The position numbers and the translations under genes are program-made. From contig NZ_SLWS01000003.1 of the NCBI RefSeq assembly GCF_004345645.1, positions 868,001 to 932,000 on the forward strand: a stretch of 64,000 nucleotides of DNA, written 5' to 3'. Each line of letters begins with the position of its first letter. Positions within the stretch are counted from its first letter, which is position 1. This document shows, piece by piece, positions 61,533-64,000 of the stretch. This DNA comes from Actinocrispum wychmicini (GTDB lineage: Bacteria; Actinomycetota; Actinomycetes; Mycobacteriales; Pseudonocardiaceae). The notes under the pieces are model-generated. The model did no database searches and had not been told where the DNA came from. It was given only the letters and a program-made list of their open reading frames with translations.

Positions 61533-63343
61533 TGGTGCACCCACCCGGCGGCCTGTGTGTGGAACATGGCCGCGTACAGCCTGGGGGTCGCGATCAGGTC
61601 GTCATGCGATCCCGACTCCACGATTCGGCCGTTGTCCATGACGAGAATCCGGTCGGCCGCACGGACCAGGGACAGCCGGTGGCTCACCAACAAGGTGGTG
61701 GTGTTCGTGGCCCGTTGCCTGATCACGTTCGACAGTGCCAGTTCGGACGTGGGGTCGAGGTTCGCTGTGGGCTCGTCCAGGACCAGCAGCCTCCCGCCCT
61801 TGCGCAGCTTGTACAACGCACGCGCGATCGCGACGCGCTGCCATTGGCCGCCTGACAGGGAGGACTTGATGCCCAGCATCGTTTCGCGGCCGTCGGGAAG
61901 GGTGTCGGCCAGGCCGGCGAGGCCCACGTCGGCCAGGCACTCGTCCACCAGGTCGATGTCGGCGTCGCGTTCGGTGGCGACGTTGAACAGCAGCGACCGC
62001 GGGTACTGGACGAAGTCCTGGTGGACGGCGGCGATGCCGCGCTGCCAGGCGAACCGGTCGATATCCGTGCTGTCCATCCCGCCGAGGCCGAGGGTCCCCC
62101 GGCCGGCCGGGTAGAACCCGCAGACGATCTTCAGCAGGGTTGACTTGCCGGCGCCGTTGGGTCCGACGATGGCCACGTGCTGCCCTGGGCCGATGTCCAG
62201 CGTGACGTTCCGGACGACCCGGTCCGCGCCGTTGTTCCACGGGTAGCTGAAGGACAGGTCGACCAGCCGGATGCCGACCGGCGCCACCGGTACCTGCCCG
62301 GCACGGTCGACGGCCTGCCGAGCCCGTTCCGCCGAGCGGATCAGCTCCTCGGCCGTAGGCACCGCGCGGGCACCGAGTTCGACGCTCTGGTCGGCGTCCA
62401 CCACGGTGCGGCTCAGCCCGATCGCCAGCAGGATCATCACCTGGGCGACCAGCACGCCCGACTGCGTGGTCAGGCCGCCCCGCGACCAGCCGACGAAGGC
62501 CAGGGCGAAGGCCGCGCCGAAACCGGCCATGAACACGGCGGCCGAGAACAGCACCATCGGCCGGACGGACCCGCGGTGGTACCGATGCCGATCCTCCACT
62601 CCGCGCCAGGCGGCGAGAACCTCCTGGCGCAGCCAGCTCCACATGTCGAAGATCCGCAGTTCCCTGGCCGAGGACGGTCGCCAGACCAGGTCGCGCAGAT
62701 AGTCCACCCGCTGGAACTCGCCGGCGTGTGCGATCAGCTCAAGGGCGTATGCCGCGATGCTCCTGGCGAACATGCGCCGGCACACCAGGATGGTCACCGC
62801 GACCACCAGGCCGACCCAGATATCCACAAAGGACAGCGTGACGACGCCGGTGAGGGTCTGCACGGAGAAAAGGCCCCGGGTGGCGGTCCGGACCAGCGCG
62901 CCACCCGGGTTGTAGCGGCTCGGTCCCACTCCCAGTGCGGTGTTCAGCCGGGTCCTGGCGGCCGGGTTCTCCACGTCCACCAGGTCAGGGGGTCCGCTGA
63001 CCGCGTGCATGACCCGGGCCCGGGTGTCGCCGTTGAACTTCCGCCCCAGCCGCCAGCTGTACGTGTACACGAGCGCCCGGGCCACGGCCGCCGTCAGGAT
63101 CAGCAGGCACATCCCGGCGATCGACGGGAACAGCTGCTCCCAGCTCAGCGCCGTCTCGGCGGTTCGGTCGTCGATGAGCTGGACGATGTGCGCGCTGGGC
63201 AGCAGGGTCATCACCTGCGCCGCCCCGCCGACGACCACCAGCAGCCCGAGGAACGCCGTGTTTCCCGGCGCCAGCCGAAAGGCGTTGCGCCACAGCATCC
63301 ACAGGACCCTGTTGTCCGCACGGTCGTTGGGCGCCGCGGTCAC
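61529..63343 (-). CDS. ABC exporter, fused membrane and ATPase domains (second of pair)
   Basis: A 604-aa partner exporter with N-terminal membrane domain and C-terminal ATPase (GPNGAGKST at about 392-400, LSGGQWQRVAIA, LLVLDEPTANLD). GTG 63343 overlaps the thioesterase stop as GTGA, so thioesterase and both exporters form one leftward operon that begins beyond the right edge. Both ATPase sites look intact in this pair. Confidence 0.88.
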   Translation of the reverse strand: MTAAPNDRADNRVLWMLWRNAFRLAPGNTAFLGLLVVVGGAAQVMTLLPSAHIVQLIDDRTAETALSWEQLFPSIAGMCLLILTAAVARALVYTYSWRLGRKFNGDTRARVMHAVSGPPDLVDVENPAARTRLNTALGVGPSRYNPGGALVRTATRGLFSVQTLTGVVTLSFVDIWVGLVVAVTILVCRRMFARSIAAYALELIAHAGEFQRVDYLRDLVWRPSSARELRIFDMWSWLRQEVLAAWRGVEDRHRYHRGSVRPMVLFSAAVFMAGFGAAFALAFVGWSRGGLTTQSGVLVAQVMILLAIGLSRTVVDADQSVELGARAVPTAEELIRSAERARQAVDRAGQVPVAPVGIRLVDLSFSYPWNNGADRVVRNVTLDIGPGQHVAIVGPNGAGKSTLLKIVCGFYPAGRGTLGLGGMDSTDIDRFAWQRGIAAVHQDFVQYPRSLLFNVATERDADIDLVDECLADVGLAGLADTLPDGRETMLGIKSSLSGGQWQRVAIARALYKLRKGGRLLVLDEPTANLDPTSELALSNVIRQRATNTTTLLVSHRLSLVRAADRILVMDNGRIVESGSHDDLIATPRLYAAMFHTQAAGWVHQ

Positions 63344-64000
63344 GAGCAGCACTCCCGCAGCAGGTCCCGTACTCCCGCCGCGGAAAGAAGTTCGACGAAG
63401 GTGTGCTCGCCGGGAACGACCCGCGTGGTCACTTCGCCTGTCGTGTACCGGTCCCATTCCCGGAGGATCCCCTCGTCGCACGACGAGGAGTCCTCGGCGG
63501 CGCCGACGACCGCCATCGGCACCGTCGTCGGTTCGCTCGCCTCGTACTCCTCGATCATCCGGTACTCCTTCTTCCACACGTCGCGCATCAGGGCGAGGAA
63601 CTCGGCCGACTGGGCCAGCTCCGCCGGGACGGACGCCGTCAGATCGGCCAGTACGGAGGTCCGCTCCAGGTCACGCTGGCTGCACCGGTTCATGGCGTGC
63701 GGCGGGTACTGCGCGGCCAGTACCAGGCTGCTTACCAGTTCCGGTGCGTGGGCAGCCGCTTCGTAGGCGATGAGCGCGCCCAAGCTGTGCCCGAGTAGGA
63801 CGACCTGACTGACCTGATGCCCGCACAACGTTTCGGCGAGTTTGCGGCCGCGCATCCGCACCGACCCCGGTTCGGTGGGTCGCGTCCAGACCGCGGCCGA
63901 CACGTGCCAGCCAGACGAACGCCAGTTCCGCACAACGTTCGTCCGTCCGCCGACGCCGGCCACGTACACCACTGCGCCGTGCGGAGGTACTTCCGGCCGA
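63340..64000 (-). CDS. Thioesterase, alpha/beta hydrolase type (5' end cut by window edge)
   Basis: At least 220 residues of an alpha/beta hydrolase of the type II thioesterase kind. The nucleophile is in LLGHSLGALIAYE, and the catalytic His in VVPGEHTFVELL; an Asp region lies at AAEDSSSCDEG. The N-terminus lies beyond position 64000; the frame is open to the edge. It may clear misloaded carriers or release the product. A second thioesterase domain is fused to the adenylation domain at 48428-50695. Confidence 0.82.
   Translation of the reverse strand, partial: RPEVPPHGAVVYVAGVGGRTNVVRNWRSSGWHVSAAVWTRPTEPGSVRMRGRKLAETLCGHQVSQVVLLGHSLGALIAYEAAAHAPELVSSLVLAAQYPPHAMNRCSQRDLERTSVLADLTASVPAELAQSAEFLALMRDVWKKEYRMIEEYEASEPTTVPMAVVGAAEDSSSCDEGILREWDRYTTGEVTTRVVPGEHTFVELLSAAGVRDLLRECCS

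Noticed and set aside
62177..63766. Rightward 529-codon open frame opposite the exporter and thioesterase genes
   Set aside because: Shadow of the exporter; His/Gln/Arg-rich without structure-like pattern.

Overview
The window looks like high-GC actinomycete DNA. Starts are often GTG, genes overlap by ATGA or GTGA, Shine-Dalgarno motifs are GGAGG-type, and a Tat lipoprotein, B12 enzymes, P450 and NRPS genes are present. A Pseudonocardiales or Streptomycetales source fits, but I cannot place it further without a search. No rRNA, tRNA or CRISPR was seen.

Layout. (1) 1-5681: a ring-cleavage style catabolic region. A Rieske oxygenase operon (leftward) diverges from a hydrolase, kinase-hydratase fusion, acylating aldehyde dehydrogenase and aldolase operon (rightward). 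(2) 5719-7264: a secreted GH27 alpha-galactosidase with its own promoter and a strong hairpin behind it. (3) 7320-12025: a scrapyard of broken genes and IS fragments (ISL3, IS21, IS1380, a DUF3472 remnant) and a chimera of a Crp-type regulator with the tail of a glucoamylase-like protein. (4) 12063-24081: a phosphotransferase, then a compact divergent sugar cluster. It has a UDP-xylose-synthase-like SDR, a DegT-glycosyltransferase fusion, a radical SAM/SPASM enzyme, a glycosyltransferase-methyltransferase fusion, a second DegT enzyme, another glycosyltransferase, an aldo-keto reductase and a carbamoyltransferase. (5) 24082-26256: a TPR remnant, a SUKH protein and a broken methyltransferase. 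(6) 26257-38082: a divergent pair of operons under two nearly identical 17-bp palindromes. One encodes an N,N-dimethylformamidase-like protein, an LLM flavin oxidoreductase, a class III aminotransferase, an HMGL-like lyase and a REDY-family protein. The other is a complete oligopeptide-type ABC importer. Together they look like an uptake and breakdown system for an amide compound. (7) 38140-64000: an NRPS cluster, still open at the right edge.

The NRPS cluster is one leftward operon of about 18.5 kb (56631 down to 38140), a short rightward operon (carrier protein, P450, condensation protein), and a leftward thioesterase/ABC exporter set. Its unusual part is 39763-45404, where a fused B12 glutamate mutase sits with an acylating aldehyde dehydrogenase, a hydroxy-oxo-acid aldolase, a hydratase-family enzyme and a methyltransferase. 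Nikkomycin biosynthesis uses the first three activities to make a hydroxy amino acid side chain by aldol chemistry. I infer that this cluster builds a nonproteinogenic hydroxy/methyl amino acid in a similar way and joins it with two others through three adenylation domains, with P450, 2-oxoglutarate oxygenase, acyl-CoA dehydrogenase and B12-radical SAM tailoring. The product cannot be named from sequence alone.
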